This document shows positions 55,180-64,000 of a stretch of DNA of 64,000 nt, one piece after another. The notes beneath the pieces are model-generated. The model searched no databases. It saw only the letters and a program-made list of their open reading frames with translations, and was not told the DNA's origin. This DNA is from Trichopria drosophilae. Its lineage: Eukaryota; Arthropoda; Insecta; Hymenoptera; Diapriidae. The DNA lies in the NCBI GenBank assembly GCA_030407085.1, contig CM059584.1, positions 90,595,501 through 90,659,500 on the forward strand. Direction: 5' to 3'. Position numbers and translations under genes: made by a program. Position 1 is the stretch's first letter, and every line of letters starts with the position of its first letter.

Positions 55180-55970
55180 CTACATACGTGTAATATCAGA
55201 ATTTTTCCCTACATATAAAGTCCATACATAGTTATTAATGTGTCGAAAAGGGTGATTTGTATTTTTTAAATCTTGAGAACTTGGAGTTGTTAACAATAAT
55301 TTCTTTGCCAATATGTTTGGATGTATTAAAATTCTGTCCTTGTATCTTCGACGTGCAGCTTCGACTTTCTCATTGACAGTTCGTAAATTTATTTCGTTCC
55401 TTATTACTTCGTTCTGGATAAACCATGGTGCATCTATAATTTTTCTTATTGTTTTATTTTGGAATCCTTCAATGATATCAATGTTTGATTTAGTTGCTGT
55501 ACCCCAGAGTTCTATGCCATAGGTCCAGACAGGTTTAAGTATACACTTATAAATTAGCAGCTTATTTTTGAGTGCTAGTTTAGATCTTCTACCCAACAGC
55601 CAGTACAATTTCCTCAATTTTAAATTGATCTGCTTTCGCTTGGTCCAGATATGATCACGCCAAGTTAACCTTCTATCCAATTGCATACCTAAGTATTTTG
55701 CCTTGTCTTCTTCGGGTATTGGTTGGTTGTTTAGGTACACAGTAGGGCATGTTTCCCTTTTTAGCGTTAATGTTACATGAACACATTTCGCCTGATTAAC
55801 TGTTATCCTCCATTTTTTAAACCACAAAAATTGATCTTCTCCAAGTAGCTCTGAGCATTCGCGGAGGCTTGTGCAGCATTCGAATGGGAAGTTAGAATAA
55901 CTGTATCATCAGCATAGGTAGCGATACTAATATCCTTCATAGTAGGCAGATCATAGGTATATATTGTAAC
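55180..55970 (-). pseudogene. jockey-type LINE reverse transcriptase, C-terminal half
   Basis: The catalytic motif TYADDTVILT lies at about 55920-55895. A frameshift near 55830 is followed by a 215-residue frame: WFKKWRITVNQAKCVHV, KYLGMQLDRRLTWRDHI, ILKPVWTYGIELWGTA, IEGFQNKTIRKIIDAPWF, and a C-terminal tail to a stop at 55180. The order matches the jockey/LOA group, where the RT is followed by this conserved tail. It is truncated upstream of YADD, so the endonuclease domain and RT fingers are missing. Its end lies only ~90 bp from the pogo N-terminus. Confidence 0.85.
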
Positions 55971-55974
55971 ACGA

Positions 55975-56935
55975 AGTTACAACATCAACACACTATACTC
56001 ACATGTCGACATTGGTGTCTCGGCTTATTATAATTGCACCAAGCATTGTTTATATCTGTAAAAATAATTGCGATTAATATTGTAATATTATTATAATTAG
56101 TAAATAAGGATTTTTATTACATGTATTGCGAAGCCTGGAGTTGACGTCCCTAAGTCCTCCCATGGCTAGTGGTCATGTCCGGGCCCAGTCTGGATCCTGG
56201 CGTGAACGTGGAACGCAAACAAAGAGGAAAACACAAAGAAAATAGTTCTTATTAAAAAGTATTTACAAAACCAATACTCACCGTAAGTAATCCGGATGAC
56301 AGCCATCAAGAGGTCGTTCCCCAGGAAGTTCCACTGGTCGCGTTCCGTGTTTGTATTCACGTGAACCCGACGTAAACACGATATCATCGCGCATTCGGCA
56401 TTTCAAACCACAACTCGCGAAAATCGCACAATCGCGATACATACATTTGACGATGACATGTCAACATCGTCGCCATATTTGATACTGACTCGTGCGCATC
56501 TCTTACGCGCAGCATTCCGCCGTTCCGGCCAGTCAGTAGCAGTATTGCCTCTCTCCATGCGTATCATGCATCCCTGTCCCACGACTTGTGTATGGCATCG
56601 CCGACCCTTGTCGCACGCATACGCAATGTTGTGAACATGGGAATGCAAACTCTGCGATGATAGTCGCTCGCGCACGCGCAATATGGAGAGAGGAAGGTTA
56701 GTTATACCCGGGAGAGAATCTGATTGGTACTCCCTTCCCTGTACTACCCTTAGAGGTACCATGTAGCTCCTTGACCCCCGAATACGAACGGAGCAATGAA
56801 CGCCGACCATCCAGTGCTGCCAACCTTGGGAATGTTCTGTTACCGTCTGTTCAGCCTGCTTTACTGCGTATAGATTTGATCCTTTGGGGTTTCCCGTGAT
56901 TAATCTCGATCCCCACCATGGATGTTTGGCGTTAT
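55975..56935 (-). other. CpG-richer region, possible LTR or leader exon, unassigned
   Basis: Begins near a palindromic TGTAACACGAAGTTACA (55966-55982), which is LTR-terminus-like. A minus-strand donor ACGGTGAGTATTGG lies near 56293. Frames at 56403-56810 and 56166-56387 are open but unrecognised. A mostly CpG-rich composition without a matching second copy leaves solo LTR or 5' leader as options. Confidence 0.35.
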
Positions 56936-56939
56936 GGTG

Positions 56940-57610
56940 GTTTTGGCGGATCCAATATGGCGGGCGAAAATTCGTTAATCGCCTCTATTTTGATGAAACT
57001 TAGCACTAAGGGGTAATTGAGGTCGCTGATCACAAATCTGAAGTCAGAATTTTGAGATTCAAAATGGCAGATTTAGTACGCCAGAAGAAAATGAGGATCG
57101 TATATAACTATGTGCTAAGAGTCACAGCTGATTTCTTACGAAAATTCTCTTCGAACTCAAAACAACATGCGAATATGTCGGATGATAATAGCTATTGCAT
57201 ATCACTTTTACACACAGTTGTGAATAGTTTGAAATTGCATTATATTTTTCATTGAAAATAGTTAACATTTTCCGAAGCCGCCAACTCTTATCACAGATTT
57301 TCCTTATAAAAAAAAATATTTGAAAGGTTTGAAGAATGCCCACGTCCATTTCGTGCAGTAGCGTCAATTACACATTTTTTAAAATTATTTTTAAAAAATA
57401 ATTCAACTACTTGGTACGATTAACTCAATATTATTTTATTTTTCCCATCTCTACTACCAATAGTAAAATATCATATAATAACTCATAATATATATTTTCA
57501 TCATTTATCCAATTATGTAATCAACTTGTATTTTCTTTTGTTTTGAGACGTAATTCTTTAAAACATTTTTATAGGACATAGAAGGATAAGGTACATTTTG
57601 AATTACTTTC
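56940..57610 (-). mobile_element. partial inverted copy of the 23.8-26.3 kb fold-back element
   Basis: 57080-57600 matches 24945-25440 in reverse complement over its whole length, including 'GAATGCCCACGTCCATTTC' and 'TACCAATAGTAAAATATCAT'. 56940-57075 holds one AAAATGGC/CCAATATGGCGGGCG module from the arm. The outer arms and the TTAA ends are missing. The ORF is reduced to its last third. Confidence 0.8.
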
Positions 57611-57875
57611 ATCAGTAAATAAATACTGTATTCATAAATCCCAGATTTACAAACTTGTGTAATATGAACATGAGAATTGTTGCAATATTTCCAAAAATAC
57701 TAACAATGATACTATAATATTGATCCAGTGATTAGTAAATCATGAAAACAAAAACGAGATAGCGCCTGCTTTACTCCGATAAGATCATTCCTAAATCAAA
57801 GTCGAGATAAAACCTTCTTTCCGCAACACCACTGAAATGTATTGTTACCAACTTAAATTGGCGTACAAAAATTTT
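57611..57875. other. AT-rich spacer
   Basis: No gene seen. Confidence 0.5.
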
Positions 57876-57990
57876 CTTCGTGAGATACAACCTTTTCCAT
57901 TGCCACAACGAAATGCAACATTCTTTAGTGCCACAACGAGATTGAACCCTATTCGATGCCACAGCGAGATAGAACCCTTTCGCTCCGAGA
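57780..57990. repeat. ~33-bp short tandem repeats
   Basis: 'GCCACAACGAGAT.GAACCCT' occurs with variants near 57905, 57935 and 57965, and loosely near 57800. Its reverse strand yields short open frames that are not genes. Confidence 0.55.
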
Positions 57991-57994
57991 CGAT

Positions 57995-58600
57995 ATGTAC
58001 TAGTCTAGTCCGAATGAGACACTTTGTTTTAATCATTATTGACTACATTATTATTACTATTATTTCTTTTCTTTTTTTACTGTTCCCAACTAGAACCCTG
58101 TTTCTATTTTGCCATATCGGATTAATTTTCTAACCGGGCTAGTAGGACCGGAATCCTGTTTCTGTTCAGGTCAAACCAAGTCGATTCTATTCGTAAATCT
58201 GCAGATTTTGTCCATATTTTCCCGCTAAAACAGCTGTTAGAATTCGGTTCGGATAACCGATGTTTTCCGTAAATTGAGGGTAATTTTTGTTGTTGCAATT
58301 ACCGAAATTTACTTCGCAGAAGATCAATTTTCGAAATTAACAGATTTGAAAGGCCGTATTAGCCGAATCGAACTGCCAACATTATACATATATTATATAT
58401 ACATATTTTGCAATTTCTTATTTCTTATAATTAGACATATTTGGAATTTTTGTGGAAATCTTCAGCGACTACAATAGAATCCGCAATTATAACAGTGTTA
58501 TTTTTTACTGCGATGGTAAACTGTTTAGGTCTTTGTTTTCTGCAGTTTCCCAGTTCCTTGTGTAAATGCAATAGAGTCGAGTTCAGATTAGCCTGCTAGT
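57995..58600. other. no assigned gene
   Basis: AT-rich with no recognisable features. The small frames are unsupported. Confidence 0.5.
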
Positions 58601-58605
58601 TGTGT

Positions 58606-58623
58606 GGGGGGGGGGGGGGGGGG
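58606..58623. repeat. poly(G) run, 18 bp
   Basis: Pure G tract about 30 bp before the perfect hairpin. Confidence 0.85.
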
Positions 58624-58652
58624 CTGGCTTTAGTTGCATTTTACTATAAAGT

Positions 58653-58754
58653 CAGCCAATAGGAACAGGAGTTGCTTGATTGTCGCGACGATTTCGATGT
58701 TCGCTGACAATGCAATCGTCGCGACAATCAAGCAACTCCTGTTCCTATTGGCTG
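58653..58754. repeat. perfect 41-bp inverted repeat with 20-nt loop
   Basis: 58653-58693 and 58714-58754 are exact reverse complements, beginning CAGCCAATAGGAACAGG. The 20-nt loop lies at 58694-58713. A diverged half-relative is at 33665 (CCAATAGGAGCAGGAATTGC), and a related sequence at 62105-62310 also ends near 'CACCTTAAG..CCTGTATAT'. It could be a young MITE, or the core of one whose tail ends at 'CACCCTGTATAT' (58871). Confidence 0.9.
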
Positions 58755-58879
58755 TCTTTAATGATAAATAATTTGAAAACTATACATCGCACAAATTTTT
58801 TTCAAAGGAAAAATGTTCTTACAATTTATCACAGAATCTACTGTTAACCGGAAGTCATTCAATGGAGAATCACCCTGTA

Positions 58880-59355
58880 TATCTGTACCATGTTCTTTTA
58901 ATTTTAAATACCTCAGAAAGACCCAATTAGTAACCGAAAATTAGTCATGGCAACGCCAGTGTGTATCGATAAACAGTAGTATCGATCTAACAGCCAGTTT
59001 CTTATATTTTTTAATAGTTTTCAATTCCAATTCATGCAGCACAGGGATAACAAAAGTTAGAGAAGGTTTTCATACTCTTTTAATAGATTTAAACGTAGTA
59101 AGGTTCGGTTAGATATTACCATTATCTCAGAGAATGGCAGTTAGGTAATTGATTGATTGATAAATACGTTTTGAACAATACAATTCTGATATCTTTACGA
59201 AATTTTTACTCGTTCGAAAGTAAATTACTTTCAGTAAAATGGGAATCTTATTTCTTTTGTTTTTTCATCTTAATCTTTAGTTTCATCAAGTCCTGTAATC
59301 CGTCATCCTCATTTTAAAATATTTCTATTATAATATATTTCTATTGTTATGAGTT
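58880..59355. other. no assigned gene
   Basis: 'TCACCCTGTATATC' at 58870 resembles the ends of mariner-type elements with DUF4817 transposases. The rest is AT-rich. Confidence 0.4.
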
Positions 59356-59999
59356 TCACGTCAACTGAATATTTTGACATGATTTTCCTATTCGGAGAAT
59401 GCTACGAGAATGTGAATGTGGCATCGCGGCGATATGGAGTTCTGTACTCCAAACGACGTGTACCTAAACCTCGTACTATTTAAAATCTGTCCAACCGATT
59501 GCGCGAAACGGGTAGTGTATTTCCTTCTGCACGAAATGATGGACATGGTGGTGGGGATAATCTTCTGAGTCCCAAAGAAAAGAAAGGTATCCGTCATTGC
59601 ATGGCCGAAGCTATATATCGGTGCAAAATTTGTTAAAAAGAAATGGCCTTCATGCATATTATTTTTTGAGAGTTCAGAGAGTGCACCCCGAAGACTATGG
59701 TCGCCGTTTGGAGTACTACACATGGCTACTGGAGATGCTTCTCGAAGATGCTGATTTTCTATCCCCAATTATGTATACTGACGAGTGCATATTCACCCGC
59801 GATGGGGTATTTGATCCGCATAATTATCACCAGTAGGCCGCAGAAAATCCGCATGAATTAAATCCGCATATAATCAATACATTCCGGGTGGAAATATCAC
59901 GCTGGTTCTGGTAGACCCCTTCTTAATGTGAGGCAGTGTTCAGAGATCAGAGAAACATTTGCGAATTAGTAGTCAAACGTCGCGTTAGATCCGTCATTG

Positions 60000-60440
60000 A
60001 TAGAATTTTCATTTCAGAATATGTTAAAATGAGATAAAATAAAGCCACCCTGAGAGAAGCAGAAAAGTCGATTTGGCTTTATTTTATCGCCCTTTGACAT
60101 ATGCTGAAATAAAAAATCTGTCAATCCAATACGAATTTTATAAAACTCGATATTCTCATTCTTTTTACCACATTAAACGTGTTCCCTACACTAAAATTTA
60201 TCGCATTTCTCTGTGTGACTTTATTTTATCAAATTTTATCATATTCTGAAATAAAAAATCTGGCAAACCAATAAGAAGTTTATAAAAATCGATATTTTAA
60301 TGATTTTTGGCCATATTAAAAGTGTTCCTTACACTAAATTTGTTTGCTTTCCTCAGGGTGCCTTCATTTTGTCGCATTATAACATATTCTGAAATAACAA
60401 ATCTGGCAATGCTGGAATGTTTCTTAAAAAACGCCAATAA
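60000..60440. repeat. ~120-140-bp tandem array, same family as 1240-2655
   Basis: Three units with 'ATATTCTGAAATAAAAAATCTGGCAA' type phrases (given here in shortened form), near 60100, 60245 and 60385. Each is preceded by 'TTTATTTTATC' and followed by '.AATAAGAA.TT.ATAAAA'. The phrasing matches the array near the left edge of the window. Confidence 0.7.
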
Positions 60441-60900
60441 GTCACCTGTGTAACTCTACCATTCTGAACTTCAGCATCATGATTTTGAGTTATAATATCG
60501 CAGCACACGTGGTCTTTCTGCGAAACTTGGCTCATTTATTTGTTTACAGGGAAGCTGGAGGGAAACATTGCGATCATTTTTGAAGGGGTATACGAAGGAT
60601 TATTTTTCGTTACTCTATTTTGACCGAGTGCAGCACTATTGGTTAGAAAAAAATGAAAAGCTAGTGTGCAATTATCACGTACCATTTCCAGGAGTTAGTG
60701 TACAATTTCCGATATAATTTTAAACAAATGACTCAATTGTCGCGCTGGGATTGGTTGAAATCCAGTCTCGAAAAATAATTAATGCAATATAAAATAAAAC
60801 CCCTGAATTTCGAATTAGTTGCTACTATTTGGCTCCCAACCTCTCCGTCATCGCATTATCATAACGTTAACATCAACTTTAATTATTGGAAAGTAATTTC
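60441..60900. other. insertion in the mariner gene, unassigned
   Basis: AT-rich DNA that interrupts the transposase. No gene recognised. Confidence 0.45.
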
Positions 60901-61300
60901 TACATTCTCCGTGTAGATTGGTCCCTACGAATTTACCGGGACACTGACCGCCGAAAGGTACGAAAGGTTTCTTCGCGAAGTATTGGCAGGTTTTTTAGAA
61001 GATGTAACATTAGGACTTCGCAGAAAATTAATTTCTCAGTAAGATCGAGACGTATGGACCAATGAAACGGTATCCGGCGAGATCACACGATTTAACCCCT
61101 CATGATTTCTTTCTATGAGGGATTCATGAAAGTAAAAATCTACAAGGCCGGAGTTGAAAACAGAGATGGCCTCGTTGAAAGAATAACGGAGACAATTGCT
61201 CTCTTAACCCGGAAATGTTACGCAACATACCCCCGAATTTGCTGCGAAGGGCTGAATGTGCATGGAGCACCACAGAAAACTTTTTGAGCAATATTTGAAA

Positions 61301-61560
61301 TGATATTTTTAAAAATTTGTAAAATTAGTATATCATTGTTGGATAAATTTGTACGACATAATAAATTCTTAAATCATTTTAAAACAACTTTTCTAAATTA
61401 GATGCTTTTGACATGTTTGAAATTATTATGATTGTGCCAGATTCTCGGAATTTTAACGTTCAAATAGAAATGTCAAAATCTCAGTAAATTTCCAATTTAC
61501 GTCAAATTATCGGCCTTTTTGACGAATTGGAACTGTACCATGCAAACACTTTAGAACTGA
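61301..61560. other. AT-rich spacer
   Basis: Nothing supportable seen. Confidence 0.5.
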
Positions 61561-61562
61561 TA

Positions 61563-61712
61563 TTAGAAATAAGGGAAACACCGTTTTGAAACAACTCTTC
61601 TCTGAACTCATTGATCGCTTTTACAGAAATCGTTATAAGCATTGATAATTTAAACAACGATTTCAGTCGTGAATTGTTTCAAAACTATATTTTCCTTATT
61701 TCAAACAGTATT
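61563..61712. repeat. ~150-bp hairpin
   Basis: 'GAAATAAGGGAAA' plus 'CGTTTTGAAACAA' at 61566-61600 are inverted as 'TTGTTTCAAAAC' plus 'TTTTCCTTATTTC' at 61673-61706. MITE-like. Confidence 0.6.
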
Positions 61713-61714
61713 TT

Positions 61715-62365
61715 TGAAGTGTTTGCAAAATTTCAACGATATAAACAATTTCTTGCACAATTTATACGCCTTTTACGGAAATTGTTACAAAATTATTTTC
61801 TTCCAGCTTGTAATTAAACGAAAAATTCATGGTATAAGAATTTTGTAGTTCAAAAAATAAAATAGAACTTTATAATATTTTCAAATTATCCGGTATGTTT
61901 TATTTAGTGAACATTTATAATTTGACATCGCAAGGTCATCCATTTTTAGCAGCCAAGCAGTCCGTGTGGCATTTTGAAAATCTATTTTGGCTTTCGAAGT
62001 CGTATTTCAGGTTAGACATTCGCTCGTATTATTAATAACAATTTTGATGCTTGAAGAGCCTTACCTGTCTCTCGCGATGCAAATTTTCTTCGTGTTCTTT
62101 TATGAGATTCGCGAATAATGCAACTGTTGGAATTTATTTTCGACTGTCAGGAATCTCTAACTCCCATTGGTTGATTTCAATGCTCAATAATTTGAAAATT
62201 CTACTTTCCACGACATTTTTTCAGAGGAAATGTTGCTCAAAATCACCTTAAGTATCTACGGTTCACCGCTCGATAGGAGTTGGAAGATCATCCTGTATAT
62301 AAACGTGATAAAGTAGCAAAAAGCTTGCGAAAATAAAAAAAGATCTCAGACAGTACAAGAAAGAA
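61715..62365. other. relative of the 58.6-58.9 kb repeat
   Basis: 62100-62310 shares 'CAATAATTTGAAAA', 'TTTTTTCA.AGGAAA' and 'ATCATCCTGTATAT' with 58755-58885. The same mobile family is present at both places. No gene. Confidence 0.5.
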
Positions 62366-62369
62366 AGAG

Positions 62370-62615
62370 GTAAAAAAGTACCAAAAATGAAGAGGGCTAA
62401 AAAAAGTGACCAACCTGCATTGAAACCTTTACAATTCACTGAAGCGCAACTCTCCAAATTATCTGGCTATGTTTAAAAAGCTGTACATGCTCACCCCGAC
62501 TCTGTAGCAGACATGAAGAAAGCAATTCTGACCTCACATTATCACAAGTGTTCCAACGACGCTAGCCGCAACACGAGTACACTGAGAGCAGTTTGGTGCA
62601 GTAGATGCACTGTTG
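62370..62615 (+). pseudogene. Mutator-like transposase fragment (copy 4)
   Basis: The plus strand reads KRAKKSDQPALKPLQFTE, QLSKLSGYV-stop, then HPDSVADMKKAILTSHYHKC and SNDASRNTSTLRAVWC. This is the 'YG.A.RRN.DSVE.MKKAI.AT..H..S' block of copies 1 and 2. It is an isolated ~80-residue fragment with one in-frame stop. Confidence 0.65.
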
Positions 62616-62714
62616 GGAACATCAGCTACACTAACAGAGGAACACGTGCCGCACGCAGTCTAGGGGCAGTGTGTGTGTGCCAATTTATAGCAGCATATGC
62701 TTTAAGCAAGTTTA

Positions 62715-62865
62715 ATGGCGGATCCAATATGGCCTACAAAAATTTTGAAAAATTATGATTTTGTCTAATATTTGGTATATATGAGTTTTGGAGGTTGCTG
62801 ATTGCGAATCTGGTATCAGATTTTCAAAATTCAAAATGGGGGATCCAATATGGCCGACAATTTTA
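62715..62865 (+). repeat. YY1-like modules
   Basis: 'AATGGCGGATCCAATATGGCC' and 'AAAATGGGGGATCCAATATGG' in tandem, about 115 bp apart, with the 'TTGC.AATCTG.TATCAGATTTT' stretch between. Same family as the 24.2-kb array. Confidence 0.65.
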
Positions 62866-62934
62866 TTCGTATTGTAAATGAATTTATTATATATTCAGCA
62901 AACAGCCACAATAAAACTGTACTTTTGAACAATT

Positions 62935-63202
62935 TCAGGTTACAGATAGTAGACTCATTGCTTGGTTCGATTAGCCGTATAAAATCAGGTCGTAAAGCTC
63001 AGTCAGCTCCCATAAATTGTCACAAACCGTCTGTTTGCATGAAAAGAGGTATATTTCAGATCTTCATCTGCCTGTATCATTGCCAGAGAAAAAGCGACAT
63101 CGGTGTACACTATGCAGTAGTAAAGATCATGAGATGAAAACTAGCCCGTGCTGTAAAATTTGCGATGCCCCACTGCGTCTAAATCCAGGTAAAAATTGTT
63201 AA
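62935..63202 (+). pseudogene. piggyBac transposase C-terminal fragment
   Basis: FRLQIVDSLLGSISRIKSG, then after a frameshift near 63050, HLPVSLPEKKRHRC..C, then CCKICDAPLRLNPGKNC and a stop. This matches the cysteine-rich zinc-binding tail (RC..C..K.......C..C....C) that follows the DDD domain in piggyBac transposases and binds the element ends. The catalytic core is absent. It lies 40 kb from the piggyBac-type fold-backs, so it is a separate remnant. Confidence 0.7.
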
Positions 63203-63570
63203 AAAATGTCACAGTCGCTAAAATAAAAAATTTAACGGATATAAACGTATCTCAAATATAATGTTTTATAAATATAAAAAAAATCTTAAAACTACAACCA
63301 AAATATTTAAAGTCTTAAAAAAAATGGAGACTTTAACTGCCTGGTCCCCGTTCGTGTCTCTGGTTTTGATTGAGAGCAGTTGCCGTGCAGTAGAAAGAAT
63401 ATCTTTGCCGAAAGAAAGAACCTTGCCGAGAGCAGTAGAAAGAATATATAAAACAAAATAAAGAGTTTAACATAAATAAATTTTCATAAAAATTTGGATT
63501 ATTTCAATGATTTGTCATCAAATGCTCCAAAATCACCAAGAGTAAAAATATTTTTATTTTTATTTTTGTC
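63203..63570. other. AT-rich spacer with small direct repeat
   Basis: 'GAGAGCAGT' plus 'AGAAAGAATAT' repeats near 63372 and 63428. No gene. Confidence 0.45.
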
Positions 63571-63574
63571 CGCT

Positions 63575-63720
63575 ATATTATCTATGCCATTCTAAATTTA
63601 AAAATTTGACAAAATTATGATTTCTCACAATTTTTGTACGCCATATTGGATCTGCCATTTTGAATTTCGAAAATCTGACACCGGTTTCGCAATCAGCAAC
63701 CTCCAAAACCCCTATCTGGG
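63575..63720 (-). repeat. diverged YY1-like module
   Basis: 'GCCATATTGGATCTGCCATTTTG' type sequence at 63640-63665, followed by 'TGACACCGGTTTCGCAATCAG'. It is the last relative of the dispersed module in the window. Confidence 0.6.
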
Positions 63721-64000
63721 CATATCCCTAGAACTTTTAACTTTCGTGAGGGTGAGTGGTTCAAGCCCTATCCCACGATATATGTCGTATAGTAATAGCA
63801 TAAAATATAAGAATTGTTTAATTAGAAGAACACCATTCTTTAAAGTCGGTTTTATATTATTTAAACATACAAAAGTTCCAAATCCGTCAAATATTGCTTA
63901 TACAGTAGTGCAGATATTAAATTTGTTTTCAATTAAACTGCTCTAACTTTTTAAGTCATTGAATAAATACCTGAACAATTTTTTACAGCTTCCCTATTAC
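63721..64000. other. no assigned gene
   Basis: AT-rich. The open frame 63617-63946 is unsupported. Confidence 0.5.

Larger units (their letters stand above)
59360..61300 (+). pseudogene. mariner-like transposase with DUF4817 head, split
   Basis: N-terminal helix-turn-helix: IFLFGECYENVNVASRRYG, then PKPRTI (followed by TAA), then NLSNRLRETGSV. The middle (59597-59836) is HPEDYGRRLEYYTWLLEMLL, DADFLSPIMYTDECIFTRDG, which places the first catalytic Asp in TDE. HNYHQ, a stop and AAENPHELNPH follow. Coding then breaks off near 59990. The remainder resumes at about 60920: IGPYEFTGTLTAERYERFL, then LTPHDFFL..GFMKVKIYKAGVENRDGLVERI, ending EHHRKLFEQYLK near 61308. The second catalytic block (HDGAP-like) is lost. 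Between the halves lie satellite-like repeats and ~450 bp of unassigned DNA. Confidence 0.8.

Overview
This window looks like AT-rich, repeat-dominated insect nuclear DNA. A hymenopteran-like arthropod is my best guess, from the mix of Ty3/gypsy, jockey/CR1-type LINEs, DUF4817 mariner, pogo, piggyBac and Mutator-like elements and a short TTAGG-type telomeric run at 44639. There is no bacterial gene organisation. The only confidently recognised host gene is a fragment of mitochondrial malate dehydrogenase: two exons at 28304-28870. Nearly everything else is transposons, their broken remains, or tandem and inverted repeats. LAYOUT. 0-5 kb: a fold-back repeat, a possible acidic terminal exon, a degenerate ~140-bp tandem array with a small TA-flanked MITE inside it, and a Mutator-like transposase pseudogene (minus strand). 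5.5-9.1 kb: LTR-like sequence, then a sharply bounded 2.67-kb element (6451-9123, TTTG duplication) that reads as a solo LTR carrying its own TATA box, intron and small ORF. 9.7-11 kb: tandem repeats. 11158-17983: a gypsy element (minus strand, GTAC duplication) with two tandem retropepsin domains, a deleted RT/RNase H region and AT-hooks after the integrase. 18165-20355: a Mutator-like transposon with clear 17-bp terminal inverted repeats and TTAA flanks. 20504-21579 and 23787-26287: two long fold-back elements with piggyBac-type TTAA/CCC ends. The second carries ~118-bp modules containing the YY1/Pho-like core AAAATGGCGG. 28-34 kb: the malate dehydrogenase exons, a MITE, a LINE 3' end, tRNA-derived SINEs and more YY1-like modules. 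35-39 kb: gag remnants and an LTR-like leader. 39-43 kb: tandem repeats with a poly(A) retroposon insertion, a tRNA-like sequence, and a possible tiny TATA-driven gene. 43.5-47 kb: a 3.4-kb fold-back element with ~1.07-kb arms. 47.6-48.2 kb: a LINE tail. 48434-52608: a complete-ended gypsy element (336-bp LTRs, AGTAT duplication) lacking the integrase core. 53-56 kb: a pogo-type transposase pseudogene with a C-terminal PHD finger, and a jockey-type RT. 56.9-64 kb: a partial copy of the 23.8-kb fold-back element, a perfect 41-bp hairpin, a mariner (DUF4817) pseudogene split by satellite-like sequence, and Mutator-like and piggyBac transposase scraps. HOW THE PARTS RELATE. No functional pathway is encoded here. 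The connections are genealogical. The Mutator-like protein occurs four times. The ~140-bp satellite occurs at both ends of the window. The YY1-like module recurs in at least nine places in both orientations. piggyBac-type termini, a possible piggyBac N-terminal ORF and a piggyBac C-terminal cysteine-rich fragment sit in the same window. All coding calls were made by reading translations and motifs by eye, without database searches.
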